Assembly: GCF_000764305.2 (NCBI RefSeq)
Contig: NW_025939599.1
Location: forward strand, 1 to 64,000
Direction: 5' to 3'
DNA: 64,000 nt
From: Hyalella azteca
Taxonomy: Eukaryota; Arthropoda; Malacostraca; Amphipoda; Hyalellidae
Part shown: in pieces, positions 22,322-33,289 of the stretch
Layout of the letters: every line of letters starts with the position of its first letter
Position numbering within the stretch: the stretch's first letter is position 1
Notes under the pieces: model-generated
Told to the model about the DNA's origin: nothing
What the model saw: only the letters and a program-made list of their open reading frames with translations
Databases searched by the model: none
Translations under genes and position numbers: made by a program

Positions 22322-23898
22322 CAGTGGTCCCCAAACTTTTTCAGGCTGGCGCCTCCTTTGGTTTGCTAGTGAATTTCTAGCGCCCCCCCACAGACACATA
22401 TAAAATCATGCGCCTCTTTCTATAAAATTTAGTACGCTGCAATTTTAAAAGATAAAGGTTAAACACAAATGTGTATTTCACAAATAGAACCCCTTTTAGT
22501 GAACCAATATGTTTTTCAGCCATTTTAACAGTTTCAGCCCTAGAAACCTAGGACGTCCCGGGCAAATTTACGGCCGGACTCGTGGCCGGTCTCACGGCCA
22601 AGCTCCAAATTCAATTATCAAGTAACATCACCCAAACTAATGAACACAGCTCAATAAAACTTGTAACATGTATTCATCACAACTTGACGGTGTTGTTTAG
22701 CTTGCAAAATTTTTTTAAATATCACCTTCATTCGTGAGTTATATTGCGATACAGGCCGAAATTCGCAGTGATCAAAGAATTTCTTCCAAACTACCAAACA
22801 GATTTGAACGAAATTTTGAATATACATTCCTAACTACCAAATGGTGTTTCTTAGATTAAAAAATTTTTTTGATTATATCGTCGTTTGGGAGATTTTTTCA
22901 TTTCACCGTCATTCTTGATTTCACACTTCCATATTCGCTTTCGTTCGAAAGTTATACAGATATAGGAGGAACGACCGGCTTTTCTACCGGCTGGTTTAAC
23001 CAAGAGCCGTTTATGTTTAGCCGTATAACTCGCAAACAAAGGCAAAACGAAAAAATTGTAACGAGCTAAACAAGACCGTTGCGGAGGTTAGGTATTAAAA
23101 TACTAATTTTCGTTCAAATCTGTTCATTAGTTTGGAAGAAATTTCTTGATTACTGCGAAGTTAAGCACGTTTTGCTGTTTAAATCACGAATGAAACTCGC
23201 GAACGAGGGCACAAGTGAAAAAATTTTCACGAGCTGAACATAACCGTTTGGTACTTAGGACTAAATTCAAAATTTTGTTCGAATCTGTTCAGTAGGTTGG
23301 AAGAAATTCCTTGATCACTGTGAATTTCGGCTTGTATTGCCATATAAGTATGGCAAAAACAATTGAAGGCAAAATTCAAAAATTTTTCACGAGCTTTACA
23401 TTACCGTACCATTAGGTCCTAATGAATACGTGTACCAAGTTTCATTAAGTTCATTAGTTTGAGAGATATTCCTTGATCATTGAATATGGAAATTAGTTGT
23501 GAGACCGGCCGTTAATTTGTCGGAGACGTAAACCCAGGAGAGGTTAAAAAATATAACTTGGTACTCACTGCAGTGAGTGACAGAGAGCGCATTTTCTCGT
23601 CGACGAAAACTTGAAGTCACGGATGGACAGACAGACGGACAGACAGGCGGACGGACATGGCGAGCACAATAGTGTATTTTTTCCATAAATGAGAAAATGC
23701 GCTAAAAACAGGTCTGGGTGAAAAAACCATCACTGGGAGTCAAGTGCTGCATGTGTTGTGTACAAATCGTCAAACAAACGTTCGAACTTCTGACTTTGAC
23801 TTCAGACTGTCGCCCCCCTATCACCCTCTTCCTTACCGCCCCCCAAAATCTTTCCATCGCCCCTAGGGGGGCGATATCGCCCACTTTGGGAACCACTG
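22322..23898. mobile_element. Non-autonomous hAT-type DNA transposon, 1577 bp
   Basis: The element begins CAGTGGTCCCCAAA and ends TTTGGGAACCACTG, with terminal inverted repeats matching at 13 of the first 14 positions. This is the hAT-style CAGTGGTTCCCAAA end. The flanks are AACTATAT (22314-22321) and AACTATAC (23899-23906), an 8-bp target-site duplication with one change, as expected for hAT. There is no transposase frame. The interior is made of subrepeats: a GAAGAAATT(T/C)CTTGAT unit occurs directly at about 23140 and 23305, and inverted at about 22780. It also has a GACGGACAGACAGACGG microsatellite at 23620-23660. Confidence 0.88.
23569..23705 (+). repeat. GACAGACGGACATGGCGAGC module (shared with 53.6 kb)
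   Basis: A segment of about 135 bp inside the hAT element begins CTGCAGTGAGTGACAGAGAG. It passes through a CGGACAGACAG microsatellite and ends with AAATGAGAAAATG(C/T)G(C/T)TAAAAAC. The same module occurs at 53573-53708 outside any visible hAT ends, and a degraded piece lies at about 24116-24175. It is a dispersed module captured by, or donated from, the hAT element. Confidence 0.75.
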
Positions 23899-24109
23899 AA
23901 CTATACCATTGAGAAGAGAACACCTCTTTGCTTTTACAACAGCCATCAAACTCTGCATTCCCTTGGAGTGACAACAACAGTACTTAGAACACACAACACA
24001 GTACCTAGGTACTCAGTAGACAAGTACTGTACTTATCCTGGAGTCACACATCTCAATTACATCATTCAGAAACTGAGATTTCAGCTAAAACAACACTGAA
24101 TAACCACCT

Positions 24110-24720
24110 GTACCTGATGGACATGATGAGCACAATAGTGCCTTTTTTCCATATATGAGAATATGCACTAAAAAGTATGATTTTAGTAAAAAAAAACTTC
24201 AATCACTAGTTTTACTGATTGAAACATGTATAGGAACATTGCTAAAAAATTTGTTTATTTAATTTTGGAATGGACTATAATTGTTAGATAGAAGTTGAAA
24301 TTGATAATTTGTTTAATTCTGGAGCCCCAATTTTTTATTTTCTTCATCATTTGCTTTTAATGGGCATTTTTTCAGAATTTTGACTAAAGCCCTGCCCCCA
24401 CCACCCCCCCCCCCTCAGATAGAAGTCAAGGCTTGCACAAATCCGAAAAAGGGCTTCGAGAGTTGCTAGATATTCTAATTTCAAATCGAATGGTATGTCT
24501 TTTATTGCTGTAGCTTGAATACTGCAGGAGTTATAAACTTTTTAAGATGGCTTTTTTGGATTTTTAAATTGTTCAAGGGAGCCAAATAAAGTAGAATTTT
24601 TTGAAAAAAGAATATCCCCCAAAAATTGTTGATATTGCAGCCCAAGCTTCCCCATTGCCAATGATTTGCATTTAGGGTACCAGCACACGTCTTTAGACTT
24701 ATTCCTGTCCAGTTTACTGT
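24110..24720. mobile_element. Dispersed repeat family Y, copy 1
   Basis: The start (GAGCACAATAGTGCCTTTTT) matches the 53.6-kb repeat directly. The later part, including TTTCAAATCGAATGGTATGT and the adjoining GCTGTAGCTTGAA, matches the reverse complement of 53350-53410. It contains a poly-C run near 24400. Termini are not resolved. Confidence 0.55.
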
Positions 24721-25964
24721 GAATAATAAGCTATAAATGTGATTTTTTACATTTATATGTATATATATATATATATATGTAAAATATTCATTTTATATAA
24801 GTTCAAAACTGCATTACGCAAAAATTATTGCATGTACATCCAGTATATTTGCTTTTTTAAATGCACATTCTTTGTAGCTTTGAAATTAGGGTTAACCCTA
24901 TGCAACTAATGCAAATGCTGATCTATAAATACCATTTTTAAATCGAAAATTTGTAAATATTGTTATAAAATGGTCATTTTATGAAAGTTTAAGACTGCAT
25001 TACACAAAAAGTATTGCAGGTATATCCATGGCAGCTACAAAATGAGTCAAGAAAACAGGAAAGCCAATATTTCTATTTTTGACCAAGACGGTCCCCTTAA
25101 TATACATGTATCTGAACTCTTGACTTCCACATTCTAAACAAATTTACAGGCTTTATCTTACTATTGATAGCTAATAGTTATTGGTACATGTTATTTTTTG
25201 TTTTTTATTTATATGTTAGTTATTGATTAGCAGCAAAAATAGATTAGATTTTATAAAAAGAATAAACCAAGAGTTTTGCTAAACAGGAGTTGAAGTTTCA
25301 ATTAATAAACATACCCAATTTATCTTCAGTAATTAAATGATTATATATATCTTACAAACAAGTTTTAAATATTGCTTGGAGTACTAGTTCAGAAATAGGC
25401 TATTGAGTTATTAAAATTCTTCAGTTTAGTTTTTGTGATTTTTTTAATGTACAACCACCTGAAATCTTAAAAAGCATCCATGATGTCTCAGTTTATTCAC
25501 AGTTGGACATGTGATCAATTTTTAAAAGCTGTTTCTAAAATTTCCAAAGGAGTTACCATTTTTACAGGGAAAAAAAGATTTGCAGGTAAAGTCTAATTTA
25601 TATGCCTTATTTGGATATTGATAATCTCCTGAGTGAGTTAAAATTATATAAAACCAGCATTGTGTGCTGGTTCTGAGTTGAATATTACTAGTAATCAGTA
25701 CTTCTGTGTGAAATAATTGTGTTGCCAATTGTATGAAAACTAATACCTTACTAATGGCAGTGTACCTCAACCAACAGGGCTTTTTCTGTGAAACAAACAG
25801 AACACGTGCAGAGTGCTACCATTTCCTTTTTGATTGTAGGTTCTTTTTTGCTTGTTCATTGTTATTTTTAATTATAAACAAGCTTCAGTTTAACTTGGAC
25901 CCATCATAATATGATAATATGGGTGTATAAATGAATGTCATGTTAAGATGCAGAAACTCTGAAG
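24721..25964. other. AT-rich intergenic region with a TA microsatellite
   Basis: A (TA)n tract lies at 24758-24780. GTAAATATTGTTATAAAATG-type sequence is repeated imperfectly between about 24735 and 25030 (for example GACTGCATTACACAAAAA beside AACTGCATTACGCAAAAA). No gene is seen. Confidence 0.5.
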
Positions 25965-26022
25965 ATGCAGTCAAGAAAGAACCTCCTGCCAAAGCCTTCT
26001 GTTTGTAAAGTCAAGGCTGTTG
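25965..26022 (+). CDS. Candidate first coding exon of the 646-aa gene
   Basis: The ATG at 25965 follows an in-frame TAA 24 bases upstream. The frame reads MQSRKNLLPKPSVCKVKAV and meets a good donor, TTG|GTAAGC, leaving one base. Joined to 28070 it continues in the main frame. An alternative reading of the same bases in another frame gives SEDAVKKEPPAKAF, a SUMO-like VKKE motif like those in the zinc-finger gene at 41.5 kb, so the true frame and start remain open. Confidence 0.45.
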
Positions 26023-29000
26023 GTAAGCTGCACATCTAGGGATGCACCAATTATTTAAAGATGTGTGATGAAGTTAAAAGAAAAATGTCCCTTATTATAT
26101 GATATTTTGTGTTTTAAGTTAGTAAGAGTAAATTGTACCTAATTTATAGGATACACTGAATTTTTGTTTCATTCTTGTCATTGTGCTGCTATCTTTTATT
26201 AGTATCATGTTAATCCAAATTGCTTCTTTCTATCTGCAGAGACAAGTGGCTCATCTCTTCTCTCAGAGGTGATTCAAGTCACGACAAAGCATGTAAGTGA
26301 AGATAACATATTTTCAAAAGATAAACCTATGAAAAGCAAGTGAAATAGTTGCCAGATACTTGTTATCATTGATTATTTAACATTGGCATCTAAATATTTA
26401 TGAATATTGTTTATATCTTCATTCATGGCAAGACTAAAGGTAGAAAGGTCAGGTTCATGAACATTAATGAGATTTCCTTTTGAGAATGGTTTATACTAAA
26501 CAATTCTCTATTGATTGGCTATATATACACTAGTAGACAAAATAAGAGGCTAGACAAAATAAGGAAAATGCCCGAGAAATCCGCAAAATATATTTTAGTA
26601 TGGTGTAGGTCCACCTCTTTTGGCAATTACAGCCTCAGTTCTACAAGGTATTGAATTTATACAAATTGTTGGTTGTTTCCAAATGAATTTTAATGCATTC
26701 TTCAGTTGAAACTCCCTCCTGCTCTTTTAAAGATAATGGCTATGGGAATTGACTTCTGACTGGCATCTCTGTCATTGACTGTAAATGCTCAATAATATTC
26801 AGGTCTGGTGATTGTGGTGGCCAAATAAGATAAGATTTATGATTAAAGCGAAAAGCACACAACACACGAATTTCGGAAATTTGATGGTGAACGTACAGCC
26901 CGATCCACGTTTTTTGGGGCGAGCCACAATTTATTTTCTACTTTTTAGTCCACAAGAAAAACGTGGATTTTTAAAAATTTTTTTTAAGTATTTTTTTTAC
27001 AATTGGGAAGAGGCAGTCAGGATTAGATGAATTTTGGCTGTCTCCTAACATAAACTTGACCAGAGGTTGGATATGAAGGTAAACAATGATTTGTCATAAA
27101 TAATCACATTTACCACTGCTCGAGGGCCCCATTCTGGAGGCTTTTGCACCACTCTTAATGCTTTGAAGCATTTGCATTTCAAACCAGGGGTTTTGTAATT
27201 GTAGCTCTTCCAGATCTGTGCAGCTTTTGGCAGACAGTCTTTATAGAAACTGGGCTCTGTAGGTGTCCATTGCTGTATGCAGTAATTTAAACAACTGTGG
27301 TTTTCTGACTGTCCCTCACAATTCGACCTGTGCTTTACTGAGGAAGTTTTTCCTTCTCTTTCAAAAGCAGTCTTTACTTCTGAGACAGTATCTTTAGAAA
27401 CATCAAGCATTTGGAAGTTTCTGTCACACTAGCACCTGCCATATGGGCACCAACAATTTGGCCTCTTTGAAAGTCAGAGAGGCTTGCTATTTATATAGGT
27501 GAGGTTAGAGTCGCAAAAATTTACTAAAAATATCTGCATAAATAAAATATCAATTAGCAGCAACAATAAACAATAAAATGTAAAAATGTGTTATGCTTTC
27601 ATTGTTTATAGCATATTCATAAATTATTATATCAAAATGTCAGTTGTTTCCCTTACTGTGTCCAACCCATGTATATACCAAAGAGTACAATTAATTTCAT
27701 TTTATCATGCAAAACTGGTTATACATATTTGCCCTGACTAATATGGTTCTATGTACACTATCATCATTGAAATAGTCCTATTTTAATGTGAGAATTGAAA
27801 ATGCATTCTTAATATGTCCTTGTAACAATTTGTTAATAAATTCTGTTCTTGACTGTTACCTCTGCCAGCAAACTCCACCTCTGTCATCTTGTGGGTCAGG
27901 CAAGGTGGAAGCTAAATGGTGAGTTATCATTCGAACTATAATTAATTAACATTAGGGTATTAATTAACTTGATTAGATCATATATTACCCGTGATGATTT
28001 GGCTGCTGTGAACACTATTGGTGAACATTCATTCCTTGCGTCTGAAGCGGTCATTTGTTTTGTTGACAGAACCCGATTCACCGGATGCAGCAGAGTCTAG
28101 CAGCGGGAACTATAAAGAGAATATTGAGTCTAAGTATAAGAACGTATGCAGAGAAACAGCCAGCGAATATCGCTACCAACTGCGACCTCGTCAGACAGTT
28201 CAAGAACACGGGAGTATTAAGCGACCTCATGGCACACTCTCAAAAGTAGAGTTGCCCCTCAAACAGGCTCTTCATCCTTATTCCTACAGAAATCTTTCGG
28301 TTGGTGAGACGGTAACACAGCGTTATTTTGTTCTTTGTGAAGTATGCAGCAAGCCATACGCGATTCGAAATCTGAGGAAACACTTGATAAATACCCACAA
28401 GAAACACAACGGGGCCGCCATGATCATTGTGAAAAAAGCCCTGCTACACAAACGACTTGTTCAGCTGACCGCGATCCCCATCAGTGGCCAACCGTTAAAT
28501 AAGTTAGTGCCGGAAGATGTTGTCGAAGAAATGCGACGTGATGTGACACGCGGCCATATCTCTGACTTCGATTTCAACTTGCAAGCACCAAAACCTTTCG
28601 TGAAAACCGCCGACGAGACCGACCAGCCCGTGTGGAGAAAAGGAGCGCCGTTAGCCTCGCAAGCGGTTGGCATGTACAACATGGCCAAATTCAAAGAATT
28701 ATTTCCAAAACTAAACGAAGTCTTGAACAACTTCCACGTGCACCTGCTTCAATCTGCAAGGTCAGCAAAAGGAAGGGAGATAGCGAACAGGTCTTTTGAA
28801 GACTTCTTGACGGTCATATTCTGCTATATATCGGACACGGACAAGACAGACAGGAAAGACATGGGTATCACCGAAGTTGTGCGAGTGATAAACCGAGGCA
28901 TGACGTCGTACCGGCTGAAATGTGCCGGAATCGTCACCGGTGAGGAAATAAAGAAGACCTTCAATTCTGTCGTGATGTTTGCCGATCATCTAAACGACCT

Positions 29001-29952
29001 GCAGCTACCATTTGATATCATTGGTAATTGCAATGTACCAAGCGTAAAAGATCTCGTCGCCACACAGATGAAGATATTTAGAAGGCATGAACAAGAAGAA
29101 TTTTATGCCCATTCTAACGAGCCAGACGAGCTATATGTGCCCATTTTAATTCAGGTGGTAAACAAGTTCTATAAATCGCCCACAATTGCGTCATGGCTGG
29201 CTAAGGTGAGGCAAGTAGCTCTGCTAAAGAAAGAAAGCACTGCCATTCCAGCTGAACTGCTCGCATTTGCACCCTCCGTTGAAAATGCCATACGCCTTGG
29301 AGAAATTTTAATGACGGTGATCGGAATCGAAACTGGTAGCCATTCCCTGGCGTTAATGACATTCAACATGGAATCCTTTCGAAAACCCCAAGCAATAACT
29401 AAAGAAGCCATCTTGTACAAAATCACTGGAGAAAAAATATGGTGCCACATCCGTGTGAGCGCGAATTATGCTGGATTGCTCCAGACATACGTGCATTTTT
29501 ACCGCGTGGAGCTCACTCAGGACACACAAAATGCTGCTCCAGTGTTTGTTTCCTCCATCTCCTCTGCAACCGAGGTGCAATCTCTTTCACCCTCAGCAGC
29601 CGACAACATAGCAGACAATCTTATCTTTAATGAGACCAAAGTTATTAAAATATTCAACTTCACTTTCCAGGAGTTTTGTCAATGTATTATCATGGAATCC
29701 CGAAAGCGTTCGGATCTGAAGGATGCTCAAAAAGATGAAATTGCTCAATATTTGAATCTCTGTACAAGTATCTCAGATAGAAATATCACAATCTCGGCAG
29801 TCGTAGAAAGGTCAGGAAGAGTATCAGAATTCATCCAGAGCATTTTTAAACAAGCTGACCAGTATGAAAAGAAAATGGCTCCAGTCGTAGCAAGGATAAA
29901 AAGAGAACGCGATTTCATGAAATGCCTTCTCGGCAAGGTGTTACCTAAGTGA
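25965..29952 (+). CDS. Uncharacterised protein with atypical N-terminal zinc finger (646-aa two-exon model)
   Basis: I do not recognise the family. Joining 25965-26022 to 28070-29952 gives one ATG-initiated frame of 646 residues; the junction restores a Glu codon and continues PDSPDAAESSSG. The N-terminal 100 residues are polar and probably disordered. A single finger-like motif follows at about 109-129 (C-X2-C-X11-H-X4-H, CEVCSKPYAIRNLRKH). The remaining roughly 500 residues are mixed alpha/beta without repeats or membrane segments, and the tail is basic (VARIKRERDFMKCLL). A lone zinc finger before a long unique region suits a chromatin factor or a domesticated transposon protein; both are inference. 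No terminal repeats flank it. Two further exon-like segments in the intron (26240-26292, 27869-27918) change the frame if both are used. Confidence 0.6.
26240..26292 (+). other. Candidate cassette exon (53 nt)
   Basis: Strong splice signals flank it: TTTCTATCTGCAG before and CAT|GTAAGTGA after. In frame with the 25965 exon it reads ETSGSSLLSEVIQVTTKH. Its 53-nt length shifts frame relative to the main terminal exon. Confidence 0.4.
26522..27677 (-). mobile_element. Tc1/mariner transposon remnant in an intron
   Basis: The ends are TATATACACTAG on the left and the reverse complement TATATACATGGG on the right, with an inner inverted match of AGACAAAATAAGGAAAA against GGACACAGTAAGGGAAA. Between them the minus strand encodes broken Tc1-family transposase. 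The helix-turn-helix part is near 27470-27330 (GAHMAGASVTETSK, then LDVSKDTVSEVKTAFEREGK). The catalytic end is at 26820-26750, where WPPQSPDLNIIEH carries the final Asp/Glu region of the DDE triad. About 130 bp of unrelated A/T-rich sequence and frame breaks separate them, so it is long dead. Confidence 0.85.
27869..27918 (+). other. Candidate cassette exon (50 nt)
   Basis: The acceptor is GTTACCTCTGCCAG and the donor AATG|GTGAGT. In the frame coming from 26240-26292 it reads QTPPLSSCGSGKVEAK and ends with TG. Joining to 28070 (which begins AA) then makes TGA. Inclusion therefore truncates the upstream frame. Confidence 0.4.
28070..29952 (+). CDS. Main terminal exon of the 646-aa gene (627 codons including stop)
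   Basis: The acceptor is TTTGTTTTGTTGACAG (AG at 28068-28069). The frame is open for 627 codons to TGA at 29950-29952, far longer than any chance frame in this window, and is notably GC-richer than its flanks. An internal ATG at 28420 has a near-ideal context (GCCGCCATGA) and would yield a shorter protein lacking the zinc-finger motif if the upstream frame is closed by cassette exons. Confidence 0.85.
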
Positions 29953-30205
29953 AGCAGTGGACTATAGCACAGACAAACTTCTTTTGGAATACATCAAACA
30001 TTGATGGATAAAGCTAAGGAAAGGAAGAGGATGATATGGAGGATGAGGACCATAATTTGTTATTCCCTAGTGAGGCTAAAGGGGGATGTATTATGTTGGA
30101 TCCAATTCAAAGAAAGAAACATCCTTTGTAAAGAGCACCAACTTTTATAAAGCATCCAGTCGCCTCAAAAATACTACTTTTTTACTACTACTCCTTATCT
30201 GACAA

Positions 30206-30497
30206 AACAACAGATTCTACCCTCTGACTAGACACGCCACAACCACCACCAGCAACACCCTTACCAGCTCCTCTCATCCAGTGACACAACAGATTCTACC
30301 CTCTGACTAGACACGCCACAACCACCACCAGCAACACGCTCACCAGCTCCTCTCATCCAGTGACACAACAGATTCTACCCTCTGACTAGACACGCCACAA
30401 CCACCACCAGCAACACCCTCACCAGCTCCTCTCATCCAGTGACACAACAGATTCTACCCTCTGACTAGACACGCCACAACCACCACCAGCAACACCT
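30206..30497. repeat. 79-bp minisatellite, about 3.7 copies
   Basis: The word CAGATTCTACCCTCTGACTA starts at 30211, 30290, 30369 and 30448, an exact 79-bp period with almost no divergence between copies. It begins about 250 bp past the stop of the 646-aa gene and ends just before a possible ATTAAA polyadenylation signal (30519-30524), so it may be transcribed in the 3' untranslated region. The near identity implies recent expansion. Confidence 0.92.
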
Positions 30498-30518
30498 GCT
30501 GATGGCCTGAGTTGTTTC

Positions 30519-30524
30519 ATTAAA
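30519..30524 (+). terminator. Possible polyadenylation signal (ATTAAA)
   Basis: ATTAAA lies about 570 bp after the stop codon of the 646-aa gene and directly after the 79-bp array. No closer AATAAA was seen between 29953 and 30518. The hexamer is common by chance in AT-rich DNA. Confidence 0.25.
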
Positions 30525-30575
30525 CTCTCAAATTACAAACTTGGCTGACAAAAAATTACTGAGTGAAGAACTGTC

Positions 30576-30688
30576 ATGTACTTCGAAAAAGCTGTCATTT
30601 TATATGATGACATGAAGAACATCAAAGAGAATCTTGAGCGACGTAGACGCCAGTTGAAAGAGGATGACTGCTTCCTACTAGCTAGAGT
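30576..30688 (+). CDS. Small candidate coding exon (MYFEKAVILYDDMKNIKENL...)
   Basis: The ATG at 30576 opens a charged, helix-prone frame (MYFEKAVILYDDMKNIKENL, then ERRRRQLKEDDCFLLAR). It reaches a good donor, AGA|GTATGT (exon end about 30688), and is GC-richer than its surroundings. If unspliced the frame ends about seven codons later. The heptad-like charge pattern suggests a coiled coil. It could be the first exon of a downstream gene, although the next kilobases are repeats, or an exon left from a broken gene. Confidence 0.35.
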
Positions 30689-30689
30689 A

Positions 30690-31660
30690 TGTATACATGT
30701 ATACTGTTAGTATATATAGAGGCTAAATTTCTCAAGTGCCAGGGTATTGACTATATACTCTTAGTATGTATAGAGGCTGAATTTCATAAGTGCTAAGGTA
30801 GTGACTCGCTGCAACGAGGATGCTGTGGAAAGTGCCAAAGTATGAAATTACTTGCAAGGAAGCAGAAAGAAAAAGGCTGTAGAAATGAAGATTTTTATTG
30901 TATTTCCGCGGAAATTAGATTAATATTTCCAATTTATATAAGCTTCTGTGTTTATGGTCTTGTTTTCAATGGAAATTTTTAACATTTTTTTGCAATTGTT
31001 CAGTTGTGTGAACTCAACTAGTCCTTTGTACTCTGAAGTTTGACTAATGTATTCTGATTGATTATAGTTTAGTTGTAAAGTATAGTGCAGTTCTCGTTTT
31101 GAATGGAAATGTTTGAAAAATTTCCTGCAATTGTTTAGTTGTGTGTAGTCAACATCGCTCTTTATTGTCGAGTTTGATGTATGGATATACTCTGATTGAT
31201 AATAGTTAGTAGTAGGTACGGTTCTTGTTTTGAATGGAAATTTTTCTTACTATTGTTTAGTTGTGTGTACTCAATATCTCTGTATCGTCAAGTTCTCTGA
31301 TTAATAATAGTTAGTAGTACGGTGAATGGAAATTTGTGAACTTTTCTTGTTCACTTGTTTTATTGTGTTAAATGAAATTCTCCCTTGAATTCTCAAGTTT
31401 GAGTATTGAATATTTTCTGTTTGATTAATGAATATTTTTTATTTTAATAATGAATATTTTCTGTTTGATTAATGCATATTCTTCATTTGAATAGTGAATA
31501 TTTTATGTTTATTTAATGAATTTTCCTTAGTACTTGATTGGTGAATATTTTCTTTATTTGTTTGATAAATATTTTTTGATGGATTAATGAATATTTATTT
31601 TTTGTTTAATGAATATGTTCTGTTTCATTAATGAGTGTATTCTATTTCTTCAAGTAAACA
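30690..31660. repeat. Three consecutive AT-rich tandem arrays
   Basis: First, about 60 bp twice (GTATATATAGAGGCTAAATT and GTATGTATAGAGGCTGAATT). Second, from about 30957 to 31330, three to four units of about 115 bp built on TTGTTTTGAATGGAAAT, TTGTTTAGTTGTGTGTA and CTCTGATTGATAATAGTTAG. Third, from about 31395 to 31660, a run of GAATATTTTCTGTTTGATTA-type units of 25-30 bp. None is coding. Confidence 0.75.
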
Positions 31661-31859
31661 TTTAATTTGCCAATCCTATCAATTTCCATATCTCAAAACA
31701 GTATAGGATGCTGAAAAAAATAATAACAATAGTATTGTTTGCTGATGGTAATAACAGTGTAGCATAACACCACACGCAACATAACATAACATTATATTCA
31801 TGAAAAATAATTATTGGGAACAGCTGGCAGCTGTGGCAAACTACTTTATTTAGAACAGA

Positions 31860-32600
31860 AGTGTCGGCACTGAAGAAATAGGCCCATGGCCTGTTGCCAC
31901 TTCTTGAACTTTTCGTGACTTGATTCACAAGGGATCCGGCCTTTGGAACCCGATCTTTCCATAACTGACGATTGATTGAGATAGCTGCTGGACTTATTGC
32001 CTGGTCCGTAATTTGCTAGGCATTTTAAGACTGAACATATGCTCCTGCATTGCTTCGTCTGGACTTATTGCCTGGTCCGTAATTTGCTAGGCATTTTAAG
32101 ACTGAACATATGCTCCTGCATAGCTTCGTCTAGTCTGTTCTTGAAGGCGCTCATACTCGGAGCGTCAACGATACTATCAGGGAGGCTGTTCCACATAACA
32201 CCTTAAACATAGTGATCTCGGCGATGAAGAGTAGGCCTGATGTGGCCTGTCGCCGATACTTGAACTTTTCGTGACTTGTTCACAGAAGATCTAAATTCGC
32301 GTTATTTGACCGGATCTTTTCATGACTGACGATAGTTTGAAGTAGCTGCTAGACTTCCACCGAGTTCGATATGGTGCTAGGCATTTAAAGTCTGAACATA
32401 TATTTTTCCATAGCTTTATCTAGTCTGTTCTTGAAGGCGTTCATACTCGGAGCGTCAACGATGCTATCAGGGAGGCTGTTCGACATGTCGGTGACTCGAA
32501 GCGAGAAGAAATGTTGTCGCATGGATGTGTTACAACTCAGTTTTTTAGTTTATAGCCGCGGCCCCTGGTGTTCATTCTAAAAGTTCATCAAAAAATCAAT
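31860..32600 (-). mobile_element. Two decayed CR1/jockey-like LINE tails, minus strand
   Basis: On the minus strand the sequence encodes the familiar end of a LINE reverse-transcriptase ORF: WNSLPDSIVDAPSMSAFKNR followed by LDEAM, a version of the W-N-x-L-P-x-x-V-V-x-A-x-S-x-x-x-F-K-x-x-L-D tail. Two copies lie in tandem (about 31860-32199 and 32213-32600), and the second also contains a TRGRGYKLKN segment. Stops and frameshifts are present. In the first copy a 71-bp segment is duplicated (31988-32058 and 32059-32129). Confidence 0.75.
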
Positions 32601-33289
32601 AGTGTATGAGAATTTTTATTAAAACAAGTCTCGCTCATTGATTGTGATGTAAATTGATAAAAGTAAAGTTTAAAATTCATCCAGCTATAATTTCCTGATG
32701 AACGCCAGGGTTGCTGTTACAATAATCGTCGAAAAATGGCATTTGTACCGAAAATTCAGGTGATAAAATTTATGTACCGTCAACTTAGATGAGTTATTAT
32801 CAAAATCGATGAAAGGAATTAGATCTTGGTTTGACATGAAATTGTTTCGAAATCTATTGAAATTGTGATAACATAAATGCAATTAAGAAATGTAATAATT
32901 TTCGTTCAATAGTATCTGGTGTTTTTAGAAACAAAAAAATAAATATCCCTCACAGTCTACGGTGAACGTTGTTCCATAGATGGATTTTCACTAATTTCTG
33001 TAACTTTAATACTTGCGCAAAGTTACCCTTTATCAATCTTATCTGTCCTAATTCTCAGCAGATCAGGCGACAGCAAGTTGGTCTTGTAAACAACTACTGG
33101 CCGTCTCGCTTTCCTGCCCCTGAAGTAGTCAGTAACCTTCAACACGTGGCCAGTTGCCCGATTATTAGTGGCGGTTAGTACTGGCCACTTATAGTGGCTA
33201 GTACTGGCCACTTATAGTGGCTAGATCATGTAGAAGATTGAGCTTGCCCCGAGGGCGGCTACTCGGGCAAGAATTTCTGCCATATGATG

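Noticed and set aside
23702..23977. Open frames at the right end of the hAT element
   Set aside because: They cross the element boundary and its target duplication and lack the hAT transposase motifs.
28461..29936. Several minus-strand open frames opposite the 646-aa gene
   Set aside because: They are antisense to a 627-codon exon with far stronger coding character; none has a recognisable motif.
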